DNA of 64,000 nucleotides from a virus. This document shows, in pieces, positions 1-8,100 of the stretch (positions within the stretch are counted from its first letter, which is position 1; each line of letters starts with the position of its first letter). Below the pieces are notes generated by a model. The model saw only the letters and a list, made by a program, of their open reading frames with translations, was not told the origin of the DNA and ran no database searches. A program made the translations under genes and the position numbers. Location of the stretch: positions 124,001 to 188,000 of the IMG/VR virus record IMGVR_UViG_3300024259_002152. The stretch is one strand, 5' to 3'.

Positions 1-297
1 AATGAGGCAAAAGATGAAACTTTACTTTTGGTTAGTGGAGGCAAGGGGGGAGATAAAGAGTATATTAAAAAACTTTCTAATGCTATTATGCAAGTATATG
101 CAAAGCACTCAGCAGTAAAGTTGAGGTGTGTAGGAGCAGCTTCTCTTAATAATGGTATTAAATCTTTTATTATTGCCAAGGGAGAAGCAAAAAAGAATGG
201 GGATAATCTATGGATGAGTCCTAGTTTTACAACTGTTGATTTTAATGGGGAAGAAAAAACAGGTATTCTGTTAGAGGTCTTATCAAAAGAGGAATAA
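1..297 (+). CDS. SpoVS-like (Alba-type) nucleic-acid-binding protein, 5' partial
   Basis: The reading frame is open from the first base of the window, so the N-terminus is missing; a TTG at 28 is an internal codon rather than a convincing start. The visible part resembles stage V sporulation protein S: a segment reading VGAASLNNGIKSFIIAKG, then a strand-rich end with DFNGEEKTGILLEV, matches the family pattern of 'GAGALNQAVKA.AIARG' followed by 'I.GEERTAI'. SpoVS proteins are about 86 residues, have an Alba-like fold and are thought to bind nucleic acid. In a phage-like context a regulatory or DNA-coating role is inferred. It lies 16 nt upstream of a Gp157-like gene, probably in one operon. 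Confidence 0.7.
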   Translation, partial: NEAKDETLLLVSGGKGGDKEYIKKLSNAIMQVYAKHSAVKLRCVGAASLNNGIKSFIIAKGEAKKNGDNLWMSPSFTTVDFNGEEKTGILLEVLSKEE

Positions 298-313
298 TTT
301 ATGAGGTGTTAAA

Positions 314-976
314 ATGTCAGAATTTGAAAATGTTTTTAAGCGTAAAGAGCTGCACGATATGTTTGCAGCGGGAGAAATTCGTCCCCTGGACGATTTATAC
401 CTATTAGAAGATGTAGCTTTAACTATCAAAGAGCTTGAGAAGCAAAAAGATTTTTATAAAGATTATAAGAAGAAAAAATCTCAAGATGTTAGTGATGCTG
501 TTAAAGTTATTGAGAATAAGGTTGCCTTTTATAAATCTATTATGGTATCTACTCTTGAAAGTAATAATGAGAAAAGTGTTAAATTTCCTGGATCTTGTGC
601 TGTTTCTTCGAGAAATCAGAAAGCTAAATGGGTTGTTAATGATGAAGAAGAATTTATAGCTGTTTTGAAAGAAGCTCAAAAAGCAGGAGAAGATGTTGAT
701 GACGTTCTTGAGGAAGTTGTTCAATATAATATTAGAAAAAGAGAAGCTAGTAAGCTGATTGCGATATGGGAGCAAAGTGGCAAATTAGAAGATTTTCTAA
801 AAAAGGCCAAAAAGAGTAATGATGATATTATAGTGAAAGAGTCTGAGAAAAAAACAGTTTCCATTAAATTTTTGGAAGTAGTAGATGAAGGTATGGACGA
901 TAGTGCAGAGGATGTTGATATTCCTGTAAAAGAAGGGGCATCTTCTGATAACATGGGAGACTATGATAGTCTTTGA
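314..976 (+). CDS. Siphovirus Gp157-like protein (possible nuclease-inhibitor type)
   Basis: 220 residues. The first 100 are charged and helical with likely coiled coil (LTIKELEKQKDFYKDYKKKK). A beta-type segment follows (KSVKFPGSCAVSSRNQKAKW, then a VVNDEEEF helix start), the arrangement of phage Gp157/Gam-like proteins that sit beside single-strand annealing and recombination genes. The C-terminal 40 residues are acidic and probably disordered. Gp157 has been linked to phage resistance and nuclease inhibition, but the biochemical role is not settled. The start has an AGGTG Shine-Dalgarno 6 nt upstream. The family call rests on layout and the central motif, so it is moderate. Confidence 0.5.
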   Translation: MSEFENVFKRKELHDMFAAGEIRPLDDLYLLEDVALTIKELEKQKDFYKDYKKKKSQDVSDAVKVIENKVAFYKSIMVSTLESNNEKSVKFPGSCAVSSRNQKAKWVVNDEEEFIAVLKEAQKAGEDVDDVLEEVVQYNIRKREASKLIAIWEQSGKLEDFLKKAKKSNDDIIVKESEKKTVSIKFLEVVDEGMDDSAEDVDIPVKEGASSDNMGDYDSL

Positions 977-981
977 TAATT

Positions 982-1743
982 ATGAAAGATTTTGAATTTT
1001 ATAAACTGATTCGTCTTTCCGGTAATAACGAGAAGATAGTAAAATCATTCCCTGAATTACACAATCTTTATCATAAGATTCCTGATACGAAGGGGTGTAT
1101 GGAAAATATAAACGCCGAAGGAGGAAGCTGTAATGCTTGGTGTTGTAAGATCCAAACACCCCAACTTTTATATTCAGAGTTTCTTTTGCTCTGGCATTTT
1201 ATATCTAAGAATTGGACTGATGAGCATATATGTGATTTATTTGAGAAATGTATGCTCAATGCTGTTAATCCTGTTCCTTCAAAAGGTTGTGTGTTTTTTG
1301 ATGAAGACACATGTATGTGTAGGATTCATAAAGTAAGACCTTATAATTGTCGAATTTATGGGATTACTTCTAATGAAGAATTTGAGCCAAGATATCAACG
1401 TTTAAAAGAAGAATATAAAACTATTATAGGAGCGGTTGTTAAGCCACAATGCCTTTTGGTATCTACTGTCAATGGTAGTGATATAACTAAAGATAATACT
1501 GATAAATGGTGGGAAAAACTTGCTCAAATAGAAAAATCCATTGGTATTCCTAAAGAGATGATCACAGATTCTATTGGGGGTAGTTATCGAACTCCTCATG
1601 ATCATGTTCTGCTTTATAATATGCCTGAGAATGTTCTTAATGCTTTGGCAGGTATAAAAAAGTATGATGATGAATTTGATAAGAAAAAAATGATTATAGA
1701 ATTAGTGAGGGTAATTAAAGATGTCTTCAGTAGTAAAGGCTAA
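982..1743 (+). CDS. YkgJ-family-like cysteine cluster (zinc/iron-chelating) protein
   Basis: A cysteine-rich N-terminal half carries CNAWCC at about residues 49-54, then GCVFFDEDTCMCRIHKVRP and YNCRIYG near 105-125. This spacing (CxxxCC ... C....C..Y..RP..CR.y) is the signature of the YkgJ/'Fe-S oxidoreductase-like' family, whose cysteines are predicted to hold a metal or Fe-S cluster; no reaction is established. ATG 982 is preferred; a TTG nine bases upstream would overlap the previous stop. The C-terminal 100 residues lack recognisable motifs. The 3' end overlaps the next gene by 23 nt, indicating one transcript. Confidence 0.6.
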   Translation: MKDFEFYKLIRLSGNNEKIVKSFPELHNLYHKIPDTKGCMENINAEGGSCNAWCCKIQTPQLLYSEFLLLWHFISKNWTDEHICDLFEKCMLNAVNPVPSKGCVFFDEDTCMCRIHKVRPYNCRIYGITSNEEFEPRYQRLKEEYKTIIGAVVKPQCLLVSTVNGSDITKDNTDKWWEKLAQIEKSIGIPKEMITDSIGGSYRTPHDHVLLYNMPENVLNALAGIKKYDDEFDKKKMIIELVRVIKDVFSSKG

Positions 1744-2080
1744 AATATTAAATATAACATATGATAGAGAGAATAATCTTTTTCAATTATCATTGAGAGA
1801 TGTAAAAGAACATAAACATATCAATATAGCAGTTAAAGGGACAGATTGGGGAGTGACCCAAGACATCCCAGATGAGATTATAGAAGAATTTTGTAAGAAT
1901 ATGATAGGGCAAGAAAAGAATCTTCATGTAGAAACAGAACAAGCTTCTTTAAGAGACGCGGAAAAAGATGATAAGGGGATAGTCTCTCAGGAGGAAATCA
2001 ATCGTGTTCATGATAATCTAAGTAATTATCCAATTGATGAAGTTATGAATGTTTTACATAGAGACATAGATGAAAATTAG
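1721..2080 (+). CDS. Hypothetical protein, 119 aa
   Basis: I do not recognise this protein. The first 70 residues look beta-rich (VVKAKILNITYDRENNLFQL, then a HINIAVKGTDWG segment), followed by an acidic helical tail. The ATG has a GAGGG Shine-Dalgarno site nine bases upstream, inside the preceding gene, and the gene's end overlaps the glutaredoxin-like gene by 11 nt, so the two are probably translationally coupled. No membrane segment or cysteine motif is present. Confidence 0.6.
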   Translation: MSSVVKAKILNITYDRENNLFQLSLRDVKEHKHINIAVKGTDWGVTQDIPDEIIEEFCKNMIGQEKNLHVETEQASLRDAEKDDKGIVSQEEINRVHDNLSNYPIDEVMNVLHRDIDEN

Positions 2081-2339
2081 ATTTTTTGGAAGTTCGGAAT
2101 GTTTAGATTGTTTAGAAGTGTTTGTTCTTCTAGAAAAATTTCAAATTGATTATGATTATTATGATGGACAGGATATCGAAAATGAGGAAGTTTATAATAT
2201 GTGTGAAGAGCACGATGTGGAAGAACTGCCTCACTTACAATTCTTAGATGATAATGAAAATATAGTTACGGAGCATATCGGAGCAATGACTGAAGAAGAA
2301 CTCACAACATATCTTAAAGATAATTTTCTAAATTATTGA
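2070..2339 (+). CDS. Glutaredoxin/thioredoxin-fold protein
   Basis: 89 residues with the thioredoxin-fold layout: strand KIRFFGS, redox motif CLDC at about 11-14, helix, a second strand (DYDYYDGQDI), a helix, then EELPHLQFLD with the cis-proline expected to face the active site. Size and layout fit phage glutaredoxins, which supply electrons to ribonucleotide reductase; no reductase gene is in the window, so the partner is unknown. A likely promoter begins over its stop codon (2336), so it appears to close the first operon. Confidence 0.75.
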   Translation: MKIRFFGSSECLDCLEVFVLLEKFQIDYDYYDGQDIENEEVYNMCEEHDVEELPHLQFLDDNENIVTEHIGAMTEEELTTYLKDNFLNY

Positions 2340-2364
2340 AAAGTGATTGTCATTGCGTTATAAG
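2336..2364 (+). promoter_or_regulatory. Candidate sigma70-type promoter
   Basis: TTGAAA (2336-2341), a 17-nt spacer and TATAAG (2359-2364), in one of the few gaps (2340-2413) of the region. The -35 box is followed by AGTGA, resembling the two other candidate promoters at 23929 and 25344. It would serve the nuclease/methylase/helicase genes downstream. Confidence 0.5.
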
Positions 2365-2413
2365 TAGGGGGTATTATAGTATTTATATGAAAGGTGACGA
2401 GATGGAGTAAGAT

Positions 2414-3109
2414 ATGAATAAAATAGTTAAATTAAGTAAAGAAGAAACTTTAAGATGTAAAGAAATTGCTTTGAAAGAGGGTAGGGATAAATCGGTTCAA
2501 TGGTCTGAGAATGAATTTAGAAAAGGGTTTTTAGGTCGTGCTGCAACTTTTCTGGGGATAGTTGGAGAATATTCTGTAGATAAAACTTTTTTCAATCAAG
2601 GGGTGGATGAGTCAGTTAGTGTGACTGGGGATGGGGGAAAAGATTTTAATGTTCACGGTATAAAAATAGATGTAAAGTGTCAAATAACCGAATCGAGTTC
2701 TGCTATTGAAAAAGGTTATTTGGGAGGTTTTTATACCATGGCTGTTGATAAAAATAGTAACGATAAAGATCTTAAATATGATATGATATTTTTTACTACC
2801 GTACATGCTCTTCTCTGGAGGGGACGAATTCTTACAGATTTGCAAAGCAAGAGGAATCTTTGTTCTTCAGATAAGAGCCTGAGTTCTCCAGAGCGTTGGA
2901 TGGAAATTGAGGGTATAGCTATAGAGTTATGTGGTTATATCTGGAAAGATGATATATTAAGAAATAAAGATCAAAGAAAAGATAGAACGCTTATGCGTAG
3001 TAATGGGGGTAATAATTATAATTATTATATTTGTAGAGATGAATTGATTTTGCCTCGATCTCGTGATGATTTTAATGAAACCTTAAAGAAAAGGGATGTT
3101 TCAAATTAA
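2414..3109 (+). CDS. PD-(D/E)XK-type nuclease-like protein
   Basis: 231 residues. The segment from about 55 to 95 reads GEYSVDKTFF ... GGKDFNVHGIKIDVKC, matching the E ... D ... (D/E)xK core of PD-(D/E)XK nucleases: a conserved Glu, an Asp in the GGKDF turn, and DVK as the metal-binding strand. A putative DNA adenine methylase starts 2 nt downstream, so the pair could be a restriction-modification unit or a phage host-DNA degradation enzyme with self-protection; this pairing is inferred. Codon use resembles the neighbours. Without a search, other functions of this fold (recombination exonuclease, resolvase) cannot be excluded. Confidence 0.5.
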   Translation: MNKIVKLSKEETLRCKEIALKEGRDKSVQWSENEFRKGFLGRAATFLGIVGEYSVDKTFFNQGVDESVSVTGDGGKDFNVHGIKIDVKCQITESSSAIEKGYLGGFYTMAVDKNSNDKDLKYDMIFFTTVHALLWRGRILTDLQSKRNLCSSDKSLSSPERWMEIEGIAIELCGYIWKDDILRNKDQRKDRTLMRSNGGNNYNYYICRDELILPRSRDDFNETLKKRDVSN

Positions 3110-3111
3110 AT

Positions 3112-3981
3112 ATGTTTAGATATCCAGGCGGAAAATCAAAGTTAAAGAAGAAAATATCATCAATTATTAAATTATATTATCGAAATAATAATTGTTGTTA
3201 TGTAGAGCCTTTTGTAGGAGGAGGTTCCATATGGAGAGAGTTGATTAATAATGTGGAATCAGTAGCTATAAATGATTATGATATAGGTATCGCTGCTTTT
3301 TGGCATTCTCTTATTAACAGTCCAGATGAATTATGTAACTTTGTTAATGATTTTAATCCTACAATTGAAGATTTTTATAATTTTAAAAATATATTTTTAG
3401 ATGACAGTTTAAGAAAATATATTTTAAAGGACCATAAATATTCTTTAGTTGAAGTGGGCTTTATGAAGATGGCTTTGCATCAGATTTCATTTTCAGGTCT
3501 TGGCACTAGATCGGGAGGACCTCTTGGAGGGGCTTTTCAAAAATCAAAATATAAAATTGGTTGTAGATGGAACAGTAAAAATATAGAAAATAGGATATGG
3601 AAATTACATAACGATTTAAGAAGAATTAATATTATTGGTAAAACTTGTTTTTATGATGATTGTTTTATTTTTATGAAAAATATGTTAGATAAATTTAAAC
3701 ATAGTTTTTTGTATTTAGACCCGCCTTATTATCAAAAAGGACCAGAATTATATCAATTTTATTTTAATGATGATCAGCATAAGAAAATGGCAGAATTGCT
3801 TCAGGAAGTAAATTGTCCATGGTTATTATCATATGATTGTTGTGAAGAAATAAGGGAAATGTATAAATGGGCTGTTATATTGGAGATAGATGTAAAATGC
3901 ACTATTAATACCAAAAATAGGTCAGTTAGTAAACGAGAGTTTTTAATAATTGATAAGAAGTATAAATATTTGTTAGAATAG
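3112..3981 (+). CDS. dam: DNA adenine methylase (D12 class, Dam-like)
   Basis: 289 residues with the D12-class N6-adenine methyltransferase order: RYPGGKSKL at the N-terminus (AdoMet-binding), EPFVGGGS at about 34-41 (motif I), NDYD at about 55, and the catalytic DPPYY at about 204-208, followed by FYFNDDQHKKMAELL as usual after DPPY. Transfers methyl from S-adenosylmethionine to adenine N6; the target could be GATC but is not readable from sequence. Phages use such enzymes to protect their DNA from host restriction. It directly follows the nuclease-like gene, separated by 2 nt. Confidence 0.9.
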   Translation: MFRYPGGKSKLKKKISSIIKLYYRNNNCCYVEPFVGGGSIWRELINNVESVAINDYDIGIAAFWHSLINSPDELCNFVNDFNPTIEDFYNFKNIFLDDSLRKYILKDHKYSLVEVGFMKMALHQISFSGLGTRSGGPLGGAFQKSKYKIGCRWNSKNIENRIWKLHNDLRRINIIGKTCFYDDCFIFMKNMLDKFKHSFLYLDPPYYQKGPELYQFYFNDDQHKKMAELLQEVNCPWLLSYDCCEEIREMYKWAVILEIDVKCTINTKNRSVSKREFLIIDKKYKYLLE

Positions 3982-3990
3982 AGGTAGTTT

Positions 3991-6972
3991 ATGACATTTG
4001 GTTTAAATAAGTATCAACAAGAAGCAGTTCATCATAAAGATGGTCCTTGTCTAGTCACATCATGCCCAGGCTCGGGCAAAACTTTTACTCTAGTAGAAAG
4101 AATTGTCCGTCTAATTCAGAATGGAGTCAGACCTAAGAATATCTTATGTCTAACTTTTACGAATAAGGCAGCAAATGAGATGAGGGAGAGAGTTTGTAAA
4201 AGACTTAATATAGATAAATTAGATTTCTTTATGGGAACCTTCCATTCTCTTTGCGCTAAGATGATAAGAAAGATTGGACCTACTAAAGGTCTAAAAGCTA
4301 ATTTTAGTATTATAGATGATAGGGATCAAATCGATCTAATCATGCAGATATCTAGAAAGCTCGAAATAAGTATAGAAAAGGGAGATGGTTTTAAAATAGC
4401 AAATCGGCTTAATTTTTTTCGGGACCAGATGGAAGAATTTGAGTGGGTAGAAAATAGTCTTCAATCAGAACCTCTTATTGATATAGCAAAGCAATATCTA
4501 AAACATTGTAAAAAAAATAGTTTGTTGGATTTTAGTGCTCTTATATATGAAAATATTAAGTTGATAGAATCGGATGAAGAGCTTAAGAGAAAAATACAAA
4601 ATACTTTCAAGTATATTATGGTGGATGAGACTCAGGACACCAATAAGTCACAATTCTATTTGGTTAATCTTCTCGGCGGAAAATGGAAGAATATTATGTT
4701 GATAGGCGATATTGATCAATGTGTTGTTGAACATCAAAATATTTTAATGTCAGACGGTAAAACTCTCAAAATAGAGGACATTGAAGAAGGTGATGAAATA
4801 AAATGTGCAGGCGGATCAAAAAATACATTAGCTACAGGAAAGGTAAAAAGAGTCTATAAAAAAAAGGTCGATAACTATGATATTGTTCAGATAAAAACGG
4901 TAACAGGACGTGAAGTCAAATTTACAAAAGAACATATTGTTTTTGCAGACTATACCAAGGAATCTACTGCAAAGATAATAGTCTATTTAATGTATGATTC
5001 TAGCTTGGGGTATAGAATTGGGGTGACGAATACTCGTAGAAAGTATGGAGAACACGGAATGGGTGTTGGAGCCAGACTGGGGCAAGAAAGGGCTGAGTGT
5101 TTATGGATTTTGAAAGCGGTAGACTCAATAGACGATGGTAAATATTGGGAGCAATTTTATTCTGTTAAATATGGTATTCCTACATGGTGTTTTTATAATA
5201 ATAAATATAGAGATTTAGATTATTCCCAAAATAGTATAAAAAAGTTATTTAGAGAAATAGATACTTCAGTAAATGCTAAAAGATTAATGCATGATACATT
5301 TTTATTCGAAGATAGACCTCACTATATCCCTAAATGCATGTGCAAAAAAAAGAGAAGAAATTTTACTATAAATATGTGTGCTGATAGCAGGGGGAAGATA
5401 TCTCATAGATATATGATTTCTGGGTCCGACGATTCAGATAGAGATGCTTTGAAAAAAATTGGGCTAAATGTTAGGGACGCGGGAAAAGGGAAAAGAGGAT
5501 GGCGAGTAGATTCTGTCTTGAGAGAAATGAAAGATATAAATAGTATCCTACAAAAAGTAAGATCTATTATGAGCGTTAATCTTATTGAGAAAGCTAAGTT
5601 TTCAAATGTTTCTTTAAAAATGATGCCATCGTCTCACTTAAGAGAGGGGATGAAAATATTTATATGCAATGATGATAAAATAGAAATGGACGAAATAAAA
5701 GAAGTTTGTTTTTTGAAATATAGCGGCAATTTATATGACATAGATGTAGAGGAATATCATAATTTTATAACGAACGGAATTGTTAGTCATAATTCGATAT
5801 ACGGCTGGCGCGGGGCAAGATATCAAAACATTCAAGATTTTATGAACAATTATTCTGATTGTAAAGTAATTTCTTTGTCAAAGAATTATAGATCTACACC
5901 TCAAATTGTTTCGGTGGCAAGTAGGTTAATTAAATTTAATAGTAGTCATATAGGAACTGCTTTTGAGACGGACAATAAAGATGGTGACAAGGTTAAATGT
6001 TTTTCTTTTAACGATCAATATGCAGAGGCCAACTGGGTTGGTAAAACAGCTAAAAGATTTATAGAAGATGGGGGATGGGACCCATCCGACATGGCTGTTC
6101 TTTATAGAGCTAATAAAATGTCAGAACCTGTCGAACAGGCATTAGTTAATAATGCTATTCCTTATGAGGTTATAGGAGCATGGAATTTTTATGATCGTAA
6201 GGAAATAAGAGATTGTCTTGCCATGTTGAAACTATTGGCTAACCCAAGTGATGGCATAGCCTTTGGGAGAGTTTGTTCTTTTGTAGAGGGTATGGGGGCT
6301 ATTACTGTTGGTAGAATTGAGAATATAGCACAAGAGCAGAATATAGGTATTCCTCAAGCTTGTAAAATAATAGGAGAAAAAGCAAACGGTATTAAGATAT
6401 CTAGGGCTTGTGATAAACTTTATAGTATTTATCATCGCAAATGGGACCATACTAGACCCTCTAGTTGTTTGTCCCAATTGATTGATAAATTTAATTATGA
6501 TAAGCATCTATTAAGTAAGTTTAATGATACGGCAAATGAGAGGAAAGACAATGTTAGTCAGATTGTTGCTTCTGCTGGAGAATGTAATGGAGAAGAAAAT
6601 GGGGTGAGTAAGTATTTGCAACAGGTTTCTCTTATTACGAATGCTGATAAAGATGATAAAGATGATAAAATGCCATTAATGAGTATGCATGCGGCAAAAG
6701 GATTAGAATTTCCTATCGTATTTATGATAGGTGTCGAAGAAGATTTACTACCTCACAAAAATGCTATATCAGAAGATCCTTATGCGGGATTAGAAGAAGA
6801 ACGAAGATTGTGCTATGTGGGCATGACGAGAGCTAAAAAGGCTTTACTTTTAAGTTGGTGCCAGCGTAGACGTAGGTTTGGCAGACATGGAGATGTATCT
6901 TTTAATAGGTGCAGACCAAGTAGATTTTTGTGTGAATCTGGGATATTACGGAAGGGTCAAGATGAAAATTGA
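3991..6972 (+). CDS. UvrD/PcrA-type superfamily 1 DNA helicase with in-frame intein
   Basis: 993 residues including a 358-residue intein (residues 244-601); the spliced product would be 635 residues, near the usual UvrD/Rep size. Q-motif NKYQQEAV at 6-13, Walker A CPGSGKT at 25-31, motif Ia LTFTNKAA near 55, motif II VDETQD at 211-216, and motif III GDIDQ+SIYGWRGA interrupted exactly between Gln and Ser. Downstream: SLSKNYRSTPQIV (motif IV), MSMHAAKGLEF (motif V) and YVGMTRAKK (motif VI). It should be a 3'-5' ATP-driven helicase for phage replication or repair. Its end overlaps the CYTH gene by 11 nt. Confidence 0.92.
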   Translation: MTFGLNKYQQEAVHHKDGPCLVTSCPGSGKTFTLVERIVRLIQNGVRPKNILCLTFTNKAANEMRERVCKRLNIDKLDFFMGTFHSLCAKMIRKIGPTKGLKANFSIIDDRDQIDLIMQISRKLEISIEKGDGFKIANRLNFFRDQMEEFEWVENSLQSEPLIDIAKQYLKHCKKNSLLDFSALIYENIKLIESDEELKRKIQNTFKYIMVDETQDTNKSQFYLVNLLGGKWKNIMLIGDIDQCVVEHQNILMSDGKTLKIEDIEEGDEIKCAGGSKNTLATGKVKRVYKKKVDNYDIVQIKTVTGREVKFTKEHIVFADYTKESTAKIIVYLMYDSSLGYRIGVTNTRRKYGEHGMGVGARLGQERAECLWILKAVDSIDDGKYWEQFYSVKYGIPTWCFYNNKYRDLDYSQNSIKKLFREIDTSVNAKRLMHDTFLFEDRPHYIPKCMCKKKRRNFTINMCADSRGKISHRYMISGSDDSDRDALKKIGLNVRDAGKGKRGWRVDSVLREMKDINSILQKVRSIMSVNLIEKAKFSNVSLKMMPSSHLREGMKIFICNDDKIEMDEIKEVCFLKYSGNLYDIDVEEYHNFITNGIVSHNSIYGWRGARYQNIQDFMNNYSDCKVISLSKNYRSTPQIVSVASRLIKFNSSHIGTAFETDNKDGDKVKCFSFNDQYAEANWVGKTAKRFIEDGGWDPSDMAVLYRANKMSEPVEQALVNNAIPYEVIGAWNFYDRKEIRDCLAMLKLLANPSDGIAFGRVCSFVEGMGAITVGRIENIAQEQNIGIPQACKIIGEKANGIKISRACDKLYSIYHRKWDHTRPSSCLSQLIDKFNYDKHLLSKFNDTANERKDNVSQIVASAGECNGEENGVSKYLQQVSLITNADKDDKDDKMPLMSMHAAKGLEFPIVFMIGVEEDLLPHKNAISEDPYAGLEEERRLCYVGMTRAKKALLLSWCQRRRRFGRHGDVSFNRCRPSRFLCESGILRKGQDEN
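4720..5793 (+). mobile_element. Intein (358 aa) with a GIY-YIG-like homing endonuclease domain
   Basis: Begins with the nucleophile Cys244 and ends with His600-Asn601, followed by Ser602 as the +1 extein residue: a complete splice-site set. Block A is CVVEHQNILMSDGKTL, block B includes GREVKFTKEH, and the C-terminal blocks are GNLYDIDVEEYHNF and NGIVSHN. The central part starts VYLMYDSSLGYRIGV (331-345), resembling a degenerate GIY-YIG pair, with GARLGQERAE and WEQFYS giving a plausible catalytic Arg and Glu387. No LAGLIDADG motif is seen. Insertion lies in the most conserved helicase motif, as is typical of inteins. Confidence 0.9.
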
Positions 6973-7456
6973 GATAGAAAGAAAATTTCTATTAAAAGAT
7001 CGTTTTCCATATTGGAGTTATGAGAATAGTATTTATTATTCTAAGGAAAATATTAGACAGGGATATTTTCAAAATAGTAACATACGAGTAAGAATTATTG
7101 ATGAAGAGAAAGCGTTTTTAACTATAAAAGGAGACAGGGAATATATATCTAGAGACGAGTTTGAATATGAAATACCTATTCATGATGCTTATGTTATAAT
7201 CTCGTTGTTTTGTCCAAATTCTATATTAAAAACAAGATATATGTGCAAGGAGAATGGACTTATATGGGAAATAGATATTTTTCATGAACTTAATGAGGGA
7301 TTGGAGATTGCAGAAGCTGAATTAGAATCGGAAGATCAAAAAATTATCCTTCCGTCGTGGATTGGTAAAGAAGTAACAGATGATGATAGATATTATAATC
7401 ATTATCTATGTGAGAACCCTTATAGAATATGGTGTTTAGGAGATAGATATGGATAG
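6962..7456 (+). CDS. CYTH-domain protein (triphosphate tunnel metalloenzyme)
   Basis: Starting at ATG 6962 gives a 164-residue protein beginning MKIEIERKFLL, the EIERK signature (ExExK) of CYTH/adenylate cyclase class IV/thiamine-triphosphatase enzymes, which bind inorganic or organic triphosphates in an eight-stranded tunnel. NIRVRII, AFLTIKGD and DEFEYEIP supply the expected Arg/Lys/Glu-rich strands, and WEIDIFHELNEGLEIAEAEL is the usual second half (the family's 'G...vE.E'). Substrate cannot be read; tripolyphosphatase is common for short bacterial members. It overlaps the helicase stop and the ACP start, so it is coupled to both. Confidence 0.85.
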   Translation: MKIEIERKFLLKDRFPYWSYENSIYYSKENIRQGYFQNSNIRVRIIDEEKAFLTIKGDREYISRDEFEYEIPIHDAYVIISLFCPNSILKTRYMCKENGLIWEIDIFHELNEGLEIAEAELESEDQKIILPSWIGKEVTDDDRYYNHYLCENPYRIWCLGDRYG

Positions 7457-7703
7457 ATTAGAAATTGAGGACAAAGCAAAGAAATCTATTGTAGAGGTAT
7501 TAAGAGTGGATGTTGATTCCATTGCTGACGACTCTCGTTTGGGAATTGATCTTAATGCTGATAGTTTGGATTTAATTGAGCTTATTATGCAAATAGAAGA
7601 TGATTTCGACATTGAGATTCCTGATGAGGAAGCAGAGTCTATTCTTACGTTTAAATCTTTAGTAGATGTTGTGGAAAAAAAATTAGAGAATGAGTCTAGC
7701 TAA
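7449..7703 (+). CDS. acpP: Acyl carrier protein
   Basis: 84 residues, the normal ACP length. NADSLDLIELIMQIEDDF (about 37-54) contains the DSL motif whose Ser is modified by 4'-phosphopantetheine, followed by the acidic recognition helix and EIPDEEAE. It would carry acyl groups as thioesters, relying on host holo-ACP synthase; no fatty-acid or polyketide enzyme is in the window, so it may feed or divert a host acylation pathway, or lipid modification of glycans. It overlaps the CYTH gene by 8 nt and the following gene by 14 nt. Confidence 0.9.
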   Translation: MDRLEIEDKAKKSIVEVLRVDVDSIADDSRLGIDLNADSLDLIELIMQIEDDFDIEIPDEEAESILTFKSLVDVVEKKLENESS

Positions 7704-8091
7704 ATATATTCCTTTAAGAGAAGCTTCTGTACAATACGGCAATAAAGATATGCCAGTAGTGGCTATTAAGGGATTTACTATAGATATATCACGTTTAACT
7801 GCTTCTTACGAGATATGGTTGAATGTTAATGATGCTTCTGGGATAGTCGCCGCTTCTGATAATGTTGTAACTAATGCTATTAGTATGGTTTCTACAGATA
7901 TGAATGAAGCAGCAACTTTTATCATAGATGGAGTATTAGTTTCTTGCTTTATAAAACACTATATTTATCATTCTATCAAACATGCTTATTTGGTTAAAAT
8001 AGAATTTTTATTAGATAAAAACGAAGTCAAATCCTATATGTTTGAAGAAGAGAATGGGGAACAGACTCGTTTTGATATATTGGATTTATAG
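7690..8091 (+). CDS. Unknown protein with C-terminal RF(D/E)ILDL tag
   Basis: 133 residues with no recognised family. The body is beta-rich (VVAIKGFTIDISRLTASYEI, ATFIIDGVLVSCFIKHYIYH), suggestive of a small domain that may assemble with the two similar-sized proteins encoded just downstream. The last seven residues are RFDILDL (8068-8088), the first of eight related C-termini within 13 kb. The start lies within the end of the ACP gene, so translation is probably coupled. No signal peptide or membrane helix. Confidence 0.7.
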   Translation: MSLAKYIPLREASVQYGNKDMPVVAIKGFTIDISRLTASYEIWLNVNDASGIVAASDNVVTNAISMVSTDMNEAATFIIDGVLVSCFIKHYIYHSIKHAYLVKIEFLLDKNEVKSYMFEEENGEQTRFDILDL

Positions 8092-8100
8092 GAGATAAAA

